A DNA stretch of 64,000 bases, taken from Vibrio hibernica (GTDB lineage: Bacteria > Pseudomonadota > Gammaproteobacteria > Enterobacterales > Vibrionaceae). The translations under genes and the position numbers were made by a program. Each line of letters begins with the position of its first letter. Position 1 is the first letter of the stretch. Where the stretch lies: contig NZ_VHKO01000003.1 in assembly GCF_015223435.1 (NCBI RefSeq), positions 94,046 to 158,045 of the forward strand, read 5' to 3'. Positions 19,035-28,427 of this stretch are shown here, in pieces. The notes beneath the pieces are model-generated. The model did no database searches. It was given only the letters and a program-made list of their open reading frames with translations, and had not been told where the DNA came from.

Positions 19035-19511
19035 ATGGATATTTTAACTTCTGCAAATCAACATTTGGTGTATTTCGGTGAACAATTGGTTCCAATGATA
19101 GGGTACTGCAAACCGGAGATCATTAAGCTCACTCAAGAGTCGGTTGAGATTAAAATGCCATTAATGAAATCGACTAAAAATCACCTGAATAGTATGTATT
19201 TTGGTGCATTAGCGGTTGGTGCAGATACGGCGGGTGGTTTTTTAGCAATTAGTAAATCAGAACAGATGGGACAAAAAATATCGTTAGCGTTTAAAGCCGT
19301 GAAAGCGGAATTTTTAGTAAGGCCTGAAGCGGATGTCGTGTTTGTATGTAATGACGGAAAACTGATAGATCAAATGCTAGCTGAAACGATGAATACAGGC
19401 TTGAGAGTAAATCAAGTGGTGACGATAACCGCACTTTGCCCAAGTCTAAATGGCGATGATCCAATGGCTATTTTCAAATTAACACTGTCTGTAAAAGCGA
19501 TGAAAAATTGA
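19035..19511 (+). CDS. Hotdog-fold thioesterase-like protein (DUF4442 type)
   Basis: A 158-residue protein. The block NSMYFGALAVGADTAGGFLAISKSE resembles the central helix of hotdog-fold thioesterases of the DUF4442/YiiD C-terminal group, and the alternating strands that follow (SLAFKAVKAEFLVRPEADVVFVC) fit the fold. Three in-frame ATGs lie close together (19023, 19029, 19035); I chose 19035 because GAGGATG sits just before it. It precedes an acyl-CoA ligase gene on the same strand by 210 bp, which fits a role in acyl-CoA metabolism, but no substrate can be named. Confidence 0.75.
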   Translation: MDILTSANQHLVYFGEQLVPMIGYCKPEIIKLTQESVEIKMPLMKSTKNHLNSMYFGALAVGADTAGGFLAISKSEQMGQKISLAFKAVKAEFLVRPEADVVFVCNDGKLIDQMLAETMNTGLRVNQVVTITALCPSLNGDDPMAIFKLTLSVKAMKN

Positions 19512-19721
19512 GGTATTAGTAATACTAAAAACATGATGAAGAGCAGTGTACTCATTGGTATCGGTAATGTATTTGTTGTTGCGACATAAAAACTTACAAG
19601 TGTAAGCAGAAATCTATAGCGTTTGTTAGGTTGGTGAGTAAAATGCCAATAAAAAATAACACCTGTAAGCTCAAATAAACTAAACCATCACAATTAAGAT
19701 TGGTTAATAGGTAAATACAGC

Positions 19722-21521
19722 ATGTCATTAGAACTATATCACCCAGTTCGTTCGCTTTATAAACAAGTTCAAGTGCAGCCAGCTAAAATTGCACTTGAAG
19801 GCTTCGAATTAGCAGCGCCTTGGGATCAAGTTTCGTGGAGCCGATTCGATGCGATATCAACTAAAATGGCGCAAGTTTTAATTCATTTTGGGGTGGGAAT
19901 TCAAGATAAGTGTGCGATCTTATCGGACAACAAACCTCAATGGACTTGTGCTGATATTGCTTGCTTGAAAGCGCGTGCTGTCGTTGTCCCTATCTATCCA
20001 ACCAGCACTTCAGAACAAGCTCGTTATATTATTAACGATGCCCAAGTGGGGGTTATTTTTGTCGATACTGCTGAGCAATATAAAGTTGCCTGTAACCTAC
20101 AAGTGCATAGTAATAGTATTTCTCATATTGTGGTTTTTGATCCAAAGGCAGCATTACTGAATACCGAATATCATCATCATTTTGATGCTTTAATTAGCGA
20201 TGAAACATTCGTTACGAAAGAATGTGAAACTCAATTGCAGCAACGTTTAGCCGATGCCCACCTTGATGATTTATTAACCTTGATTTATACCTCTGGCACC
20301 ACAGGCGATCCTAAAGGCGTTATGCTCGATCATAAAAATATTGCTTCGACGATGCGCCAGCATGATGAAAAACTTGCCTTTTCTGCTGGTGATGTGTCAT
20401 TGGCATTTTTACCGCTTAGTCATGTATTTGAGCGAGCTTGGAGTTTCTATGTGTTATGCCGAGGAGGTAAAAATGTATACCTCGCCGATACGAATAAAGT
20501 GAAAGAGGCGATTGCACAAGTTCGCCCAAATACCATGTGTGTGGTGCCCCGATTTTTAGAAAAAGTATACAGCGCCGTACAGGCAAAAGTGTCTAAAGGC
20601 TCATCTACGCAGCAAAAAATATTTGCTTGGGCGTTATCGGTTGGTACTAAGCATTTTGAAATTCTACAGAATAGAGAAAAAGGGAATGTGTGGTTAAGTA
20701 TTCAGCAAACACTCGCCACTAAATTGGTTTTTTCGAAGCTTCAGCAAGTGCTTGGTGGTCGTCTCAAGTTTATGCCTTGTGGTGGAGCTGCATTAGATAA
20801 AGAAGTTGCAAGCTTTTTTCATGCGATAAACGTACCAGTGTTATGCGGTTATGGTATGACGGAAACAACCGCTACGGTGACATGCAATACAATTGTAAAT
20901 CGTGTATCAGGGTCAAATGGTCAAATGTTGAGTGAAACCGACGTTAAAATCGGAGAAGGTAATGAAGTATTAGTACGAGGCGATACGGTGATGCGAGGCT
21001 ATTATAACCGGCCAATAGACACAGAAAATGCGTTTCAAGATGGTTGGCTAAAAACTGGTGATGCCGGTGAGTTTGATGCTAACGGTAATTTATATATTAC
21101 CGATCGTATTAAAGAGCTAATGAAAACGTCGAATGGTAAATACATTGCGCCTCAACGTGTGGAAGGAAAAGTTGGGTGTTGTCCGTTCATTGAACAAATC
21201 GCAGTGATTGCCGACCAACGTAATTATGTAACGGCTTTGATTGTACCTGCTTTTGAATCGCTCGAAGCTTGGGCAAGAGATAGGGGTTTACAGTTTGAAT
21301 CCTCGATTGATCTGCTTCGCAATCATCATGTGATTGAACATTTTGAAAATCGCTTAAAAGTATTACAGCAAGAATTAGCAGGTTTTGAGAAAATCAAAAG
21401 ATTCACGTTGTTGTCAGAAGCATTTTCGATAGAGAAAGGTTTAATCACTCCAACGTTAAAATTACGGCGTAAAAATATTGACCAAACGTATGCCTCTGAA
21501 ATCCAAGCTATGTACCATTAA
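19722..21521 (+). CDS. Long-chain fatty acid--CoA ligase (AMP-forming)
   Basis: A 599-residue ANL-superfamily enzyme that activates fatty acids to acyl-CoA through an acyl-adenylate. Motifs: P-loop-like LIYTSGTTGDPKGVML (near residue 187), LPLSHVFERAW (near residue 230), GYGMTETTATVTCN (near residue 382), GWLKTGDAGEFDANG (near residue 443) and DRIKELMKTSNGKYIAPQRVE with the C-terminal-domain lysine. The length and the VFERAW block fit the FAA1/long-chain type (COG1022) rather than E. coli FadD. It is followed by a long non-coding stretch with no clear terminator. Confidence 0.93.
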   Translation: MSLELYHPVRSLYKQVQVQPAKIALEGFELAAPWDQVSWSRFDAISTKMAQVLIHFGVGIQDKCAILSDNKPQWTCADIACLKARAVVVPIYPTSTSEQARYIINDAQVGVIFVDTAEQYKVACNLQVHSNSISHIVVFDPKAALLNTEYHHHFDALISDETFVTKECETQLQQRLADAHLDDLLTLIYTSGTTGDPKGVMLDHKNIASTMRQHDEKLAFSAGDVSLAFLPLSHVFERAWSFYVLCRGGKNVYLADTNKVKEAIAQVRPNTMCVVPRFLEKVYSAVQAKVSKGSSTQQKIFAWALSVGTKHFEILQNREKGNVWLSIQQTLATKLVFSKLQQVLGGRLKFMPCGGAALDKEVASFFHAINVPVLCGYGMTETTATVTCNTIVNRVSGSNGQMLSETDVKIGEGNEVLVRGDTVMRGYYNRPIDTENAFQDGWLKTGDAGEFDANGNLYITDRIKELMKTSNGKYIAPQRVEGKVGCCPFIEQIAVIADQRNYVTALIVPAFESLEAWARDRGLQFESSIDLLRNHHVIEHFENRLKVLQQELAGFEKIKRFTLLSEAFSIEKGLITPTLKLRRKNIDQTYASEIQAMYH

Positions 21522-22174
21522 TTACAGGAAGTAAGACGGCTATATATCAACGAATTAAAATTCAACTGACGATTAGACATAAAAGAAACGCATCTGAGTC
21601 TTAAAATAAGATTGCTAACAAAATATTAATTATGTTATTTTTGCGGCAATCTTGAGGAATATAAGTTGTACCTTGGGGGATACGCGTAAGGACATTCAAG
21701 CTGATTGTGCCATTACGTATGAGTAGGTACTGATAAACGTTTATCAGTAGAAGGGATAAAAATGCTGAGATAAAGGTAGCATTTATATAGGAAGCCCAAC
21801 ATTGAACACGTTAGCCACGATTTTTAAAATCAGCTTTATAAGCATAAATAAAATCATCAACCAAATTATTTTGTTGATGACACTTATCAATTCGACGCGA
21901 TTTTCATGCTATTGCTGCATGCCACTTAATCGCCGCACGTCAAGCCTTACCGAACCTTGATTTAATACGACTTTAAAACGTTAGCATACTTATGATGGCT
22001 TTAATTTAGCGTGTATCTTTACGCTATTTTTCCATATAGGTTTGTTTTCGATTTCCTTTTGTGTTTTAAACGAATCCTTATTTATAGTTTGAATAAGGTT
22101 ATTTAGGTTGGTTGCTTTTTCTACCCCAGTTGACTGGAAAGAAAAGTATACAATTACATTGAAGAGTTACTGAG
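21522..22174. other. 653-bp non-coding stretch with several hairpins upstream of the norspermidine genes
   Basis: No credible ORF is seen on either strand. It contains a stem-loop with 8-bp arms at 21608-21615 and 21646-21653, the perfect palindrome at 21728-21749, a small hairpin at 21760-21784 (AAATGCT/AGCATTT), and another with 8-bp arms at 21854-21861 and 21873-21880. The density of structure suggests regulatory DNA, a long 5' leader or a small RNA for the diaminobutyrate gene; none of these matches a family I recognise. Confidence 0.5.
21728..21749. promoter_or_regulatory. Perfect 22-bp palindrome, candidate LacI/GalR-family operator
   Basis: The half-site TACTGATAAAC is followed immediately by its exact reverse complement. 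The centre AAACGTTT is the core shared by many LacI/GalR-family operators (for example PurR and RbsR sites). It lies 425 bp upstream of the diaminobutyrate aminotransferase/decarboxylase start. No LacI-type regulator is encoded in the window. Confidence 0.55.
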
Positions 22175-25096
22175 ATGACTACCGCTTTTAATTTTGAGCT
22201 CAATACCGCACATGTTCCATTCACCACTAATATTCCATATGTTGATGGTGTGTATGATCTTACTTTAGATCAAGTATTACTCGATCAAGAGCAACACGAA
22301 TCGGCTGTTCGTTCTTACCCACGCCGTTTGCCTATTGCGATTAAGCGAGCTTACGGTGTGTTGGTCGAGGATACTCGTGGGCAATTATTTTTAGATTGTT
22401 TAGCTGGGGCAGGAACGTTAGTGCTGGGTTATAACCACCCTGAAATTAATCAGGCACTGAAAGAGCAATTAGACTCAGGCTTGCCTTATCAAACCCTTGA
22501 TATTACGACACCAGCAAAAGATCATTTCATTAAGCAGGTAAAATCTTTCCTACCTGCCGATTTTGCGAATAATTCCGTTATCCAATTCTGTGGTCCTTCT
22601 GGCGCAGATGCGGTTGAAGCCGCCATTAAACTGGCTAAGCAAACAACGGGTCGTAATACTATGATGGCGTTTCGTGGTGCTTATCATGGCATGACAAACG
22701 GCACGATGGGAATGATGGGGAACTTGGGGACGAAAGCACGTCGCACGGGTTTGATGTCTGATGTTCACTTTATGCCTTTCCCATATAGCTTACGCTGCCC
22801 ATTTGGTCTCGGCGGTGATGAAGGCGCGAAACAAAGTATTCGTTATATTGAACGTATGCTCAATGATGATGAAAGTGGCATTCAAAAACCGGCTGCGATT
22901 ATTGTTGAACCCGTTCAAGGTGAGGGCGGTGTTATTCCTGCCCCTGCTTTTTGGTTACGTGAATTACGTCGTATCACTCAAGAACATGGCATTTTATTGA
23001 TTTTTGATGAAATTCAATGCGGCGTTGGTAAAACAGGGTATAATTTTGCTTTTGAAGAATCGGGTATTTCGCCGGATATTCTTTGCCTATCAAAAGCGAT
23101 CGGCGGTGGATTGCCAATGTCGATTCTTGTGTTCAATAAAAAAATTGATACTTGGAATCCGGGCGAGCATACCGGTACTTTCCGTGGTAATCAGCTTGCC
23201 ATGGTGTCAGGTGCAAAAGCATTAGAAATTATTCAACGTGATAATTTGGTCGCGCATGCTAAAGCAGCCGGTCAATACTTGCGTGAAGGTCTTGAAAAAA
23301 TCCAGCGTGAAGTCGGCTGTATCGCAGAAGTTCGTGGTAAAGGGCTAATGTTAGGTGCAGAGGTTGTTCATCCAAATGGTGAGTTGAATAAATTTGGCGA
23401 ACGTATTCCTGCTTCTGAATTAACTTTAAAGATCCAACGCGCGGCATTAGAGCGTGGTTTGATGCTTGAAAAAGGTGGACGCGATGGTTCCGTTCTACGT
23501 TTTTTACCACCAATTATTATCAGTTTTGAGCAAATTGACTTTGCGTTAAAAACATTAAAAGAGGCGATCATTGCCGCTGGTGGTAGCATCGATCCAGAAA
23601 AAGTTCAACTTCCACAAGAAGAAACTAATCACCAAGAGTGGCATAAGCACTTTATCCAAACCGGTGAAAATGGTGCAAATAGCTTTGAGCATGCGATGAA
23701 TCAAGCCACTCAAGCGATGAAAGCGGTTTTCGAAGCAGTGGATAAACCTTATTCAGGCATTGATCCGCAATTGCTAAAAGCACAAATTGAAGCCGTAAAT
23801 TTGGACTCAAGCAACGATAATTTACAACAAGTCATTCATAACAATACTAACTTAGTCGCTAAAAATTCTATTTTTGTTCAACATCCAAATTGCATTGCTC
23901 ATTTGCATACGCCACCACTTGTACCGGCTATTGCATCTGAAATTATGATTGCATCACTGAATCAATCGATGGATTCATGGGATCAAGCTTCTGCCGCAAC
24001 TTATGTTGAACAGCGTGTCGTGGATTGGTTGTGCGCCAAATATGGTATGAGCTCCCAAGCCGATGGTGTATTCACCAGTGGTGGTACGCAAAGTAATCAA
24101 ATGGGCTTATTACTCGCTCGTGATTGGATTGCCGATAAATTGAGTCAACATTCTATTCAAAAATTAGGTTTACCGGATTATGCCGATAAGCTGAGAATCG
24201 TGTGTTCCAATAAGTCCCACTTTACCGTGCAAAAAACGGCTTCTTTGATGGGATTAGGTGAAGCAGGGGTTGTGTGTGTCGATACCAACACCGATGGAAC
24301 CATTCATATTGACTCTCTTGCCGAGACATTGATTGAATTGAAAGCGCAGGGATTAATTCCGTTTGCTGTGGTTGGTACGGCGGGCACAACTGACCATGGC
24401 GCGATTGATGATTTGAATGCGATTGCCGATTTAGCACAAATGCATTCTTTATGGTTGCATGTTGATGGTGCTTACGGTGGCGCATTGATTTTAAGTCAAC
24501 ATAAAGACCGTTTGGCTGGTATTGAAAGGGCGTCGTCGATAAGTGTCGATTTCCATAAATTATTCTATCAACCAATTAGCTGTGGCGCGGTACTCGTGAA
24601 TGATAAAGCGAACTTTAAGTATCTGCTTCATCATGCTGATTACCTTAATCGAGAAACCGATGAGTTGCCGAATCTGGTGGATAAATCAATGGCAACCACG
24701 CGCCGTTTTGATGCTTTAAAAGTCTTTATGACCATGCAAAGTGTGGGAACGCAAGCGTTGGGCGAAATGGTTGATCATTTGATTGAACAAACTCAGCAGG
24801 TTGCTCAGATGGTCTCTAATGATGCGGCGTTTGAGTTACTTGCACCGCCAGCGTTATCGACTGTGTTAATGCGTTACAGTAATGCGAATTTAAGCGAAGA
24901 AGCATTGAATGATTTAAATCGTCAAATTCGCATTGAAGCCTTAGTTCGCGGAATTGCAGTGCTAGGCGAAACGACGGTTGATGGCAAAGCGGCATTAAAA
25001 TTCACAATTTTAAATCCATGCTTAAAGTTATCTGGTTTTGAATCGTTATTACATGACATCAACCAGTTAGCACAAACATTAACAAGTAATAAATAA
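22175..25096 (+). CDS. Fused L-2,4-diaminobutyrate aminotransferase / L-2,4-diaminobutyrate decarboxylase
   Basis: A 973-residue two-enzyme fusion that makes 1,3-diaminopropane for norspermidine synthesis. Residues about 1-470 form a class III aminotransferase: GPSGADAVEAAIKLAK, IVEPVQGEGG, FDEIQCGVGKTG and the PLP lysine in LSKAIGGGLPM. Residues about 540-970 form a group II PLP decarboxylase: FTSGGTQSNQMGLL, HVDGAYGGALILS and the PLP lysine in SVDFHKLFYQP. The same fusion is known from Vibrio (V. cholerae VC1625, from memory). It is followed by the carboxynorspermidine dehydrogenase gene after a 222-bp gap containing a duplicated start region. Confidence 0.95.
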   Translation: MTTAFNFELNTAHVPFTTNIPYVDGVYDLTLDQVLLDQEQHESAVRSYPRRLPIAIKRAYGVLVEDTRGQLFLDCLAGAGTLVLGYNHPEINQALKEQLDSGLPYQTLDITTPAKDHFIKQVKSFLPADFANNSVIQFCGPSGADAVEAAIKLAKQTTGRNTMMAFRGAYHGMTNGTMGMMGNLGTKARRTGLMSDVHFMPFPYSLRCPFGLGGDEGAKQSIRYIERMLNDDESGIQKPAAIIVEPVQGEGGVIPAPAFWLRELRRITQEHGILLIFDEIQCGVGKTGYNFAFEESGISPDILCLSKAIGGGLPMSILVFNKKIDTWNPGEHTGTFRGNQLAMVSGAKALEIIQRDNLVAHAKAAGQYLREGLEKIQREVGCIAEVRGKGLMLGAEVVHPNGELNKFGERIPASELTLKIQRAALERGLMLEKGGRDGSVLRFLPPIIISFEQIDFALKTLKEAIIAAGGSIDPEKVQLPQEETNHQEWHKHFIQTGENGANSFEHAMNQATQAMKAVFEAVDKPYSGIDPQLLKAQIEAVNLDSSNDNLQQVIHNNTNLVAKNSIFVQHPNCIAHLHTPPLVPAIASEIMIASLNQSMDSWDQASAATYVEQRVVDWLCAKYGMSSQADGVFTSGGTQSNQMGLLLARDWIADKLSQHSIQKLGLPDYADKLRIVCSNKSHFTVQKTASLMGLGEAGVVCVDTNTDGTIHIDSLAETLIELKAQGLIPFAVVGTAGTTDHGAIDDLNAIADLAQMHSLWLHVDGAYGGALILSQHKDRLAGIERASSISVDFHKLFYQPISCGAVLVNDKANFKYLLHHADYLNRETDELPNLVDKSMATTRRFDALKVFMTMQSVGTQALGEMVDHLIEQTQQVAQMVSNDAAFELLAPPALSTVLMRYSNANLSEEALNDLNRQIRIEALVRGIAVLGETTVDGKAALKFTILNPCLKLSGFESLLHDINQLAQTLTSNK

Positions 25097-25154
25097 GAAA
25101 TAAAATTACGTTCATATAAGCAATCATCGCTTATCGTTGAACATAGTAGGAAAT

Positions 25155-25330
25155 TAAGAAGGAAGGTGAACTAAAGATGTCTATTTTAAGTATTGCTGCT
25201 GGTGGTGCTCAAGGTAGGCGCGGTTGTTGCCTTTGTTGAAACAAAATTTACAGCTTACATAAGTCAACATAACGTATGTGAGCATGATTAAAAGTGTAAG
25301 AAGGAAGGTGAACTAAAGATGTCTATTTTA
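25155..25330 (+). repeat. 34-bp direct duplication covering the ribosome-binding site and first codons of the next gene
   Basis: Bases 25155-25188 and 25297-25330 are identical over 34 bp, offset 142 bp. Each copy carries GAAGGAAGGTGAACTAAAG, then ATGTCTATTTTA. Beyond the exact match the upstream copy stays recognisably similar (ATTGCTGCTGGTGGTGCT against ATTGGTGCAGGTGGTGTT; a shared GGTTGTTGC). It therefore looks like a decayed tandem duplication of the gene's 5' end. Confidence 0.93.
25177..25239 (+). pseudogene. 20-codon upstream ORF made from a duplicated, degraded gene start
   Basis: The upstream copy of the duplicated start region opens with a full ribosome-binding site and ATG. It encodes a 20-residue peptide beginning MSILSIAAGG and ending GCCLC before TGA. 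The first four residues equal those of carboxynorspermidine dehydrogenase (MSILQIGAGGVG) and the AGG glycine motif is kept; then the frame degrades. It may simply be a relic, or it may be translated and act as a leader for the gene 79 bp downstream. Confidence 0.5.
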
Positions 25331-26563
25331 CAAATTGGTGCAGGTGGTGTTGGTTGGGTTGTTGCGCATAAAGCGGCTCAAAATAATGATGTGTTAGGGG
25401 ATATTACTCTTGCATCTCGGACGTTATCTAAGTGCGAAAAAATTATTGACTCAATTAAAGGTAAAAATAACCTTAAAGACTCATTAAAGAAATTAGAAGC
25501 TCGATTTGTAGATGCAGATGATGTGGCATCTTTAGTGGCATTAATTAATGACGTTAAGCCCGATTTAGTGATTAATGCTGGCCCTCCTTGGGTTAACGTG
25601 ACCATTATGGAAGCGTGTTACCAAGCTAAGGTTTCTTATTTAGATACGTCTGTTGCCGTTGATTTATGCAGCGAAGGGCAACAAGTGCCTGAAGCGTATG
25701 ATCCTCAATGGGCATTTCGTGAAAAGTTTGCCGAAGCGGGTATTACTGGGATTTTAGGTGCTGGCTTTGATCCAGGTGTAGTGAGCGTATTTGCCGCTTA
25801 CGCCGTTAAACATTTATTCGATGAAATTGACACTATTGATGTGATGGATGTGAATGCTGGTGATCATGGTAAGAAATTTGCCACCAACTTTGATCCTGAA
25901 ACCAACATGCTTGAAATCCAAGGTGATTCTTTCTATTGGGAAAGTGGTAGCTGGAAGCAAGTTCCTTGTCATACGCGTATGCTTGAGTTTGATTTTCCAA
26001 ATTGTGGCGAATTTAAAGTGTACTCAATGGCGCATGATGAAGTACGTTCGATGCAAGAGTTTATCCCTGCTAAGCGTATTGAGTTCTGGATGGGTTTTGG
26101 CGACACTTACTTAAACTACTTCAACTGCATGAAAGATATTGGCTTGCTAAGCCCAAATCCTATTACCTTGCACGATGGCACTGTGGTTGAGCCATTAAAA
26201 GTCTTGAAAGCGTTATTGCCAGATCCAACCTCTTTGGCTCCGGGCTATACAGGGAAAACTTGTATTGGTACTTGGGTTCAAGGGACGAAAGGTGGCAAAG
26301 CACGCAGCGTGTTTATTTATAACAATGCTGACCATGAAGTCGCTTATGAAGATGTTGAGCATCAAGCGATTGCTTATACTACAGGTGTTCCTGCTATCAC
26401 GGCGGCATTGCAATACTTTAATGGTAGTTGGAATCAATCGGGCGTGTTCAACATGGAACAACTTGATCCTGATATGTTCTTAGAGACAATGCCAAAAATT
26501 GGTCTTGATTGGCATGTTCAAGAATTAGAACCGGGTCAACCGAAGATTAATATCTTAAAATAA
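25319..26563 (+). CDS. Carboxynorspermidine dehydrogenase (carboxynorspermidine synthase)
   Basis: NADPH-dependent enzyme that condenses 1,3-diaminopropane with aspartate semialdehyde to carboxynorspermidine. It belongs to the saccharopine-dehydrogenase-like family. It opens with the nucleotide-binding motif IGAGGVG at residues 6-12, then INAGPPWVN near residue 96 and GAGFDPGVVSVFAAYAVKH near residue 150. The 414 residues match the Vibrio enzyme (V. cholerae VC1624, from memory). AAGGAAGGTGA precedes the ATG. It lies between the diaminobutyrate fusion gene and nspC, so the complete pathway is in order. A terminator-like hairpin separates it from nspC. Confidence 0.95.
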   Translation: MSILQIGAGGVGWVVAHKAAQNNDVLGDITLASRTLSKCEKIIDSIKGKNNLKDSLKKLEARFVDADDVASLVALINDVKPDLVINAGPPWVNVTIMEACYQAKVSYLDTSVAVDLCSEGQQVPEAYDPQWAFREKFAEAGITGILGAGFDPGVVSVFAAYAVKHLFDEIDTIDVMDVNAGDHGKKFATNFDPETNMLEIQGDSFYWESGSWKQVPCHTRMLEFDFPNCGEFKVYSMAHDEVRSMQEFIPAKRIEFWMGFGDTYLNYFNCMKDIGLLSPNPITLHDGTVVEPLKVLKALLPDPTSLAPGYTGKTCIGTWVQGTKGGKARSVFIYNNADHEVAYEDVEHQAIAYTTGVPAITAALQYFNGSWNQSGVFNMEQLDPDMFLETMPKIGLDWHVQELEPGQPKINILK

Positions 26564-26587
26564 GCTTTATTGAATTATCTATTGAAA

Positions 26588-26618
26588 AAACAGCCATGTG
26601 ACTATCTCATGGCTGTTT
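26588..26618 (+). terminator. Hairpin between carboxynorspermidine dehydrogenase and nspC
   Basis: Perfect 11-bp stem (26588-26598 with 26608-26618), a 9-nt loop, followed by a T-rich tail (GTTTATC). It lies 24 bp after the dehydrogenase stop and 33 bp before nspC. It could terminate or attenuate between the two genes. Confidence 0.75.
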
Positions 26619-26651
26619 GTTTATCATTCCCTTATTGATTGAGAACTTTCC

Positions 26652-27797
26652 ATGCAAAACAATCTCCCAACGCCATATTTTATGATCGACGAAGACAAGC
26701 TTATTCATAACCTTGAGATCACTAAAAAACTAAAAGAATTAAGTGGTGTTAAATTGGTTTTAGCGCTCAAGTGTTTTTCTACTTGGGGCGTGTTTGACAT
26801 TATCAAACCTTATCTTGATGGCACTACAAGCAGCGGTCCTTATGAAGTGATGCTTGGGTATGAAACTTTCGGTGGCGCTGATTCTGGTAAAGAAAATCAC
26901 GCGTACAGTGTCGGCTACAGTGAAGAAGATGTAAAAGCGGTGGTGGGCATTTGTGACAAGATGATCTTTAACTCATTAAGTCAGCTGCAAGCTCATCGTC
27001 ATTTAGTGGAAGGTAAAGCATCAATTGGTATCCGTTTGAATCCGGGTGTTAGTCGTGCAGGGCAAGACTTGGCTGATCCTGCGCGTCAGTTTTCACGTTT
27101 AGGGGTTCAAGAAGCTCAATTAAATGCGGATCTATTTGATTCTCTCGATGGCGTGATGTTTCACATGAATTGTGAGAATAAATCTGCCGACGACTTTATC
27201 TCTTTACTAGACAGCATTTCACAACGTTTTGGTGCTTATCTGGATAAACTTGATTGGGTAAGTTTAGGCGGTGGGGTGTTCTTTACTTGGCCGGGTTATG
27301 AGGTTGAAAAACTCGCACAAGCCTTAAAGCACTTTGGTGAGAAACATGCTGTTCAACTCTATTTAGAGCCGGGCGAAGCCATCATTACCAAAACCGCTGA
27401 TTTAGTGGTGACGGTGGTTGATGTGGTTGAAAACGGCATGAAAACAGCGATTGTGGACTCTGCCACTGAAGCGCATCGGCTTGATACCTTGATATACAAT
27501 GAACCTGCCACGATCGGCGAAGCCACTGAAAATGGTGAGTTTGAATATGTAATCGGTTCTTGTTCTTGTCTTGCTGGGGATCAGTTTTGCGTGGCGAAAT
27601 TTGATAAGCCTTTAACGATTGGTCAACGATTGCATATTCTTGATAGCGCAGGTTATACCATGGTGAAGCTGAATTGGTTTAATGGATTGAAAATGCCAAG
27701 TGTGTATTGTAAGCGCTCTAATGGTGAGATCCAAAAACTGAACGAATTTGGTTATGATGATTTCAAGCGTTCTCTATCACAATGGTCGGTAAGTTAA
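26652..27797 (+). CDS. nspC: Carboxynorspermidine decarboxylase
   Basis: PLP enzyme of the alanine-racemase fold that decarboxylates carboxynorspermidine to norspermidine, a polyamine that affects Vibrio biofilms. The PLP lysine is in [12 protein letters not shown] (near residue 41). Other blocks are [13 protein letters not shown] (near residue 172), [14 protein letters not shown] (near residue 215), [10 protein letters not shown] (near residue 247), and the active-site cysteine in [12 protein letters not shown] (near residue 302). The 381 residues fit NspC. It is the last gene of the pathway cluster. Confidence 0.95.
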   Translation: MQNNLPTPYFMIDEDKLIHNLEITKKLKELSGVKLVLALKCFSTWGVFDIIKPYLDGTTSSGPYEVMLGYETFGGADSGKENHAYSVGYSEEDVKAVVGICDKMIFNSLSQLQAHRHLVEGKASIGIRLNPGVSRAGQDLADPARQFSRLGVQEAQLNADLFDSLDGVMFHMNCENKSADDFISLLDSISQRFGAYLDKLDWVSLGGGVFFTWPGYEVEKLAQALKHFGEKHAVQLYLEPGEAIITKTADLVVTVVDVVENGMKTAIVDSATEAHRLDTLIYNEPATIGEATENGEFEYVIGSCSCLAGDQFCVAKFDKPLTIGQRLHILDSAGYTMVKLNWFNGLKMPSVYCKRSNGEIQKLNEFGYDDFKRSLSQWSVS

Positions 27798-27840
27798 TTA
27801 TTAAACCTCAATGTTTACAGTTTTAGTCTTATCCAAAATT

Positions 27841-27873
27841 GGCAGTGCAGTCGTCTGATTCACTGTCATTTTT
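27841..27873 (+). terminator. Probable terminator after nspC
   Basis: Seven-base stem (27841-27847 with 27861-27867, one wobble), a 13-nt loop, then ATTTTT, 44 bp after the nspC stop. Confidence 0.55.
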
Positions 27874-28019
27874 AATGCCCAATTCCCCCTACATGAATAT
27901 GCTTTTCTCAGCAATGTATAATCATCAACTAAAAAGACATCAAGTTATTCAATTTCTTATTGCAACAGTTTGCTATTGAGCGATACCATATACGGCTATT
28001 TTTTGTAAAGATTTTTATT

Positions 28020-28427
28020 ATGTCAGATGAAGAACTCGCGCTAAAGTGGATGCGTCAACAAGCTTGTAAAATTGATCAGTATGTTGTTAACCCGTCATTT
28101 GATGAATGTGTTGAACTGATTGAACCTGCGTTTAAAAAGGGTAAAAGTGTCGCTCAACTGAGATATTTACTCGGTGAGGCAGATCGCAGAGCGGGCGCGG
28201 CAGATCGCAAACATGCGGCCTTAAAATATGCGAAAGAAAAGAACCCTAATGCAGGTCAAGTTTTGCGCCTTCAAAGCAAGCTTCAGCAAGTTCAACTAGC
28301 GTTGAAATTGGCGACTGGTGATAACAATATGACTATATCTCAGTTTTGCTCGGAATATGATGTCACTAAGCGAGACGGTAATGCTGCGTGGAATGAAACA
28401 TTGGTCGAGCTGAATAAAAGAAAATAA
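28020..28427 (+). CDS. Hypothetical protein, 135 aa
   Basis: Small soluble, lysine-rich, mostly helical protein starting MSDEELALKWMRQQACKID. The middle reads RYLLGEADRRAGAADRKHAALKYAKEKN, a likely amphipathic helix, and the C-terminal third has a possible helix-turn-helix-like stretch (ISQFCSEYDVTKRDGNAAWNE). The frame extends upstream to a TTG at 27960, but those residues look non-native; ATG 28020 was chosen even though its Shine-Dalgarno is weak. I do not recognise the family. It stands alone after nspC and is convergent with cysA. Confidence 0.6.
   Translation: MSDEELALKWMRQQACKIDQYVVNPSFDECVELIEPAFKKGKSVAQLRYLLGEADRRAGAADRKHAALKYAKEKNPNAGQVLRLQSKLQQVQLALKLATGDNNMTISQFCSEYDVTKRDGNAAWNETLVELNKRK

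Noticed and set aside
24222..24575. 117-codon minus-strand ORF inside the diaminobutyrate fusion gene
   Set aside because: It lies fully within the conserved decarboxylase domain on the opposite strand and has no family-like sequence or ribosome-binding site.
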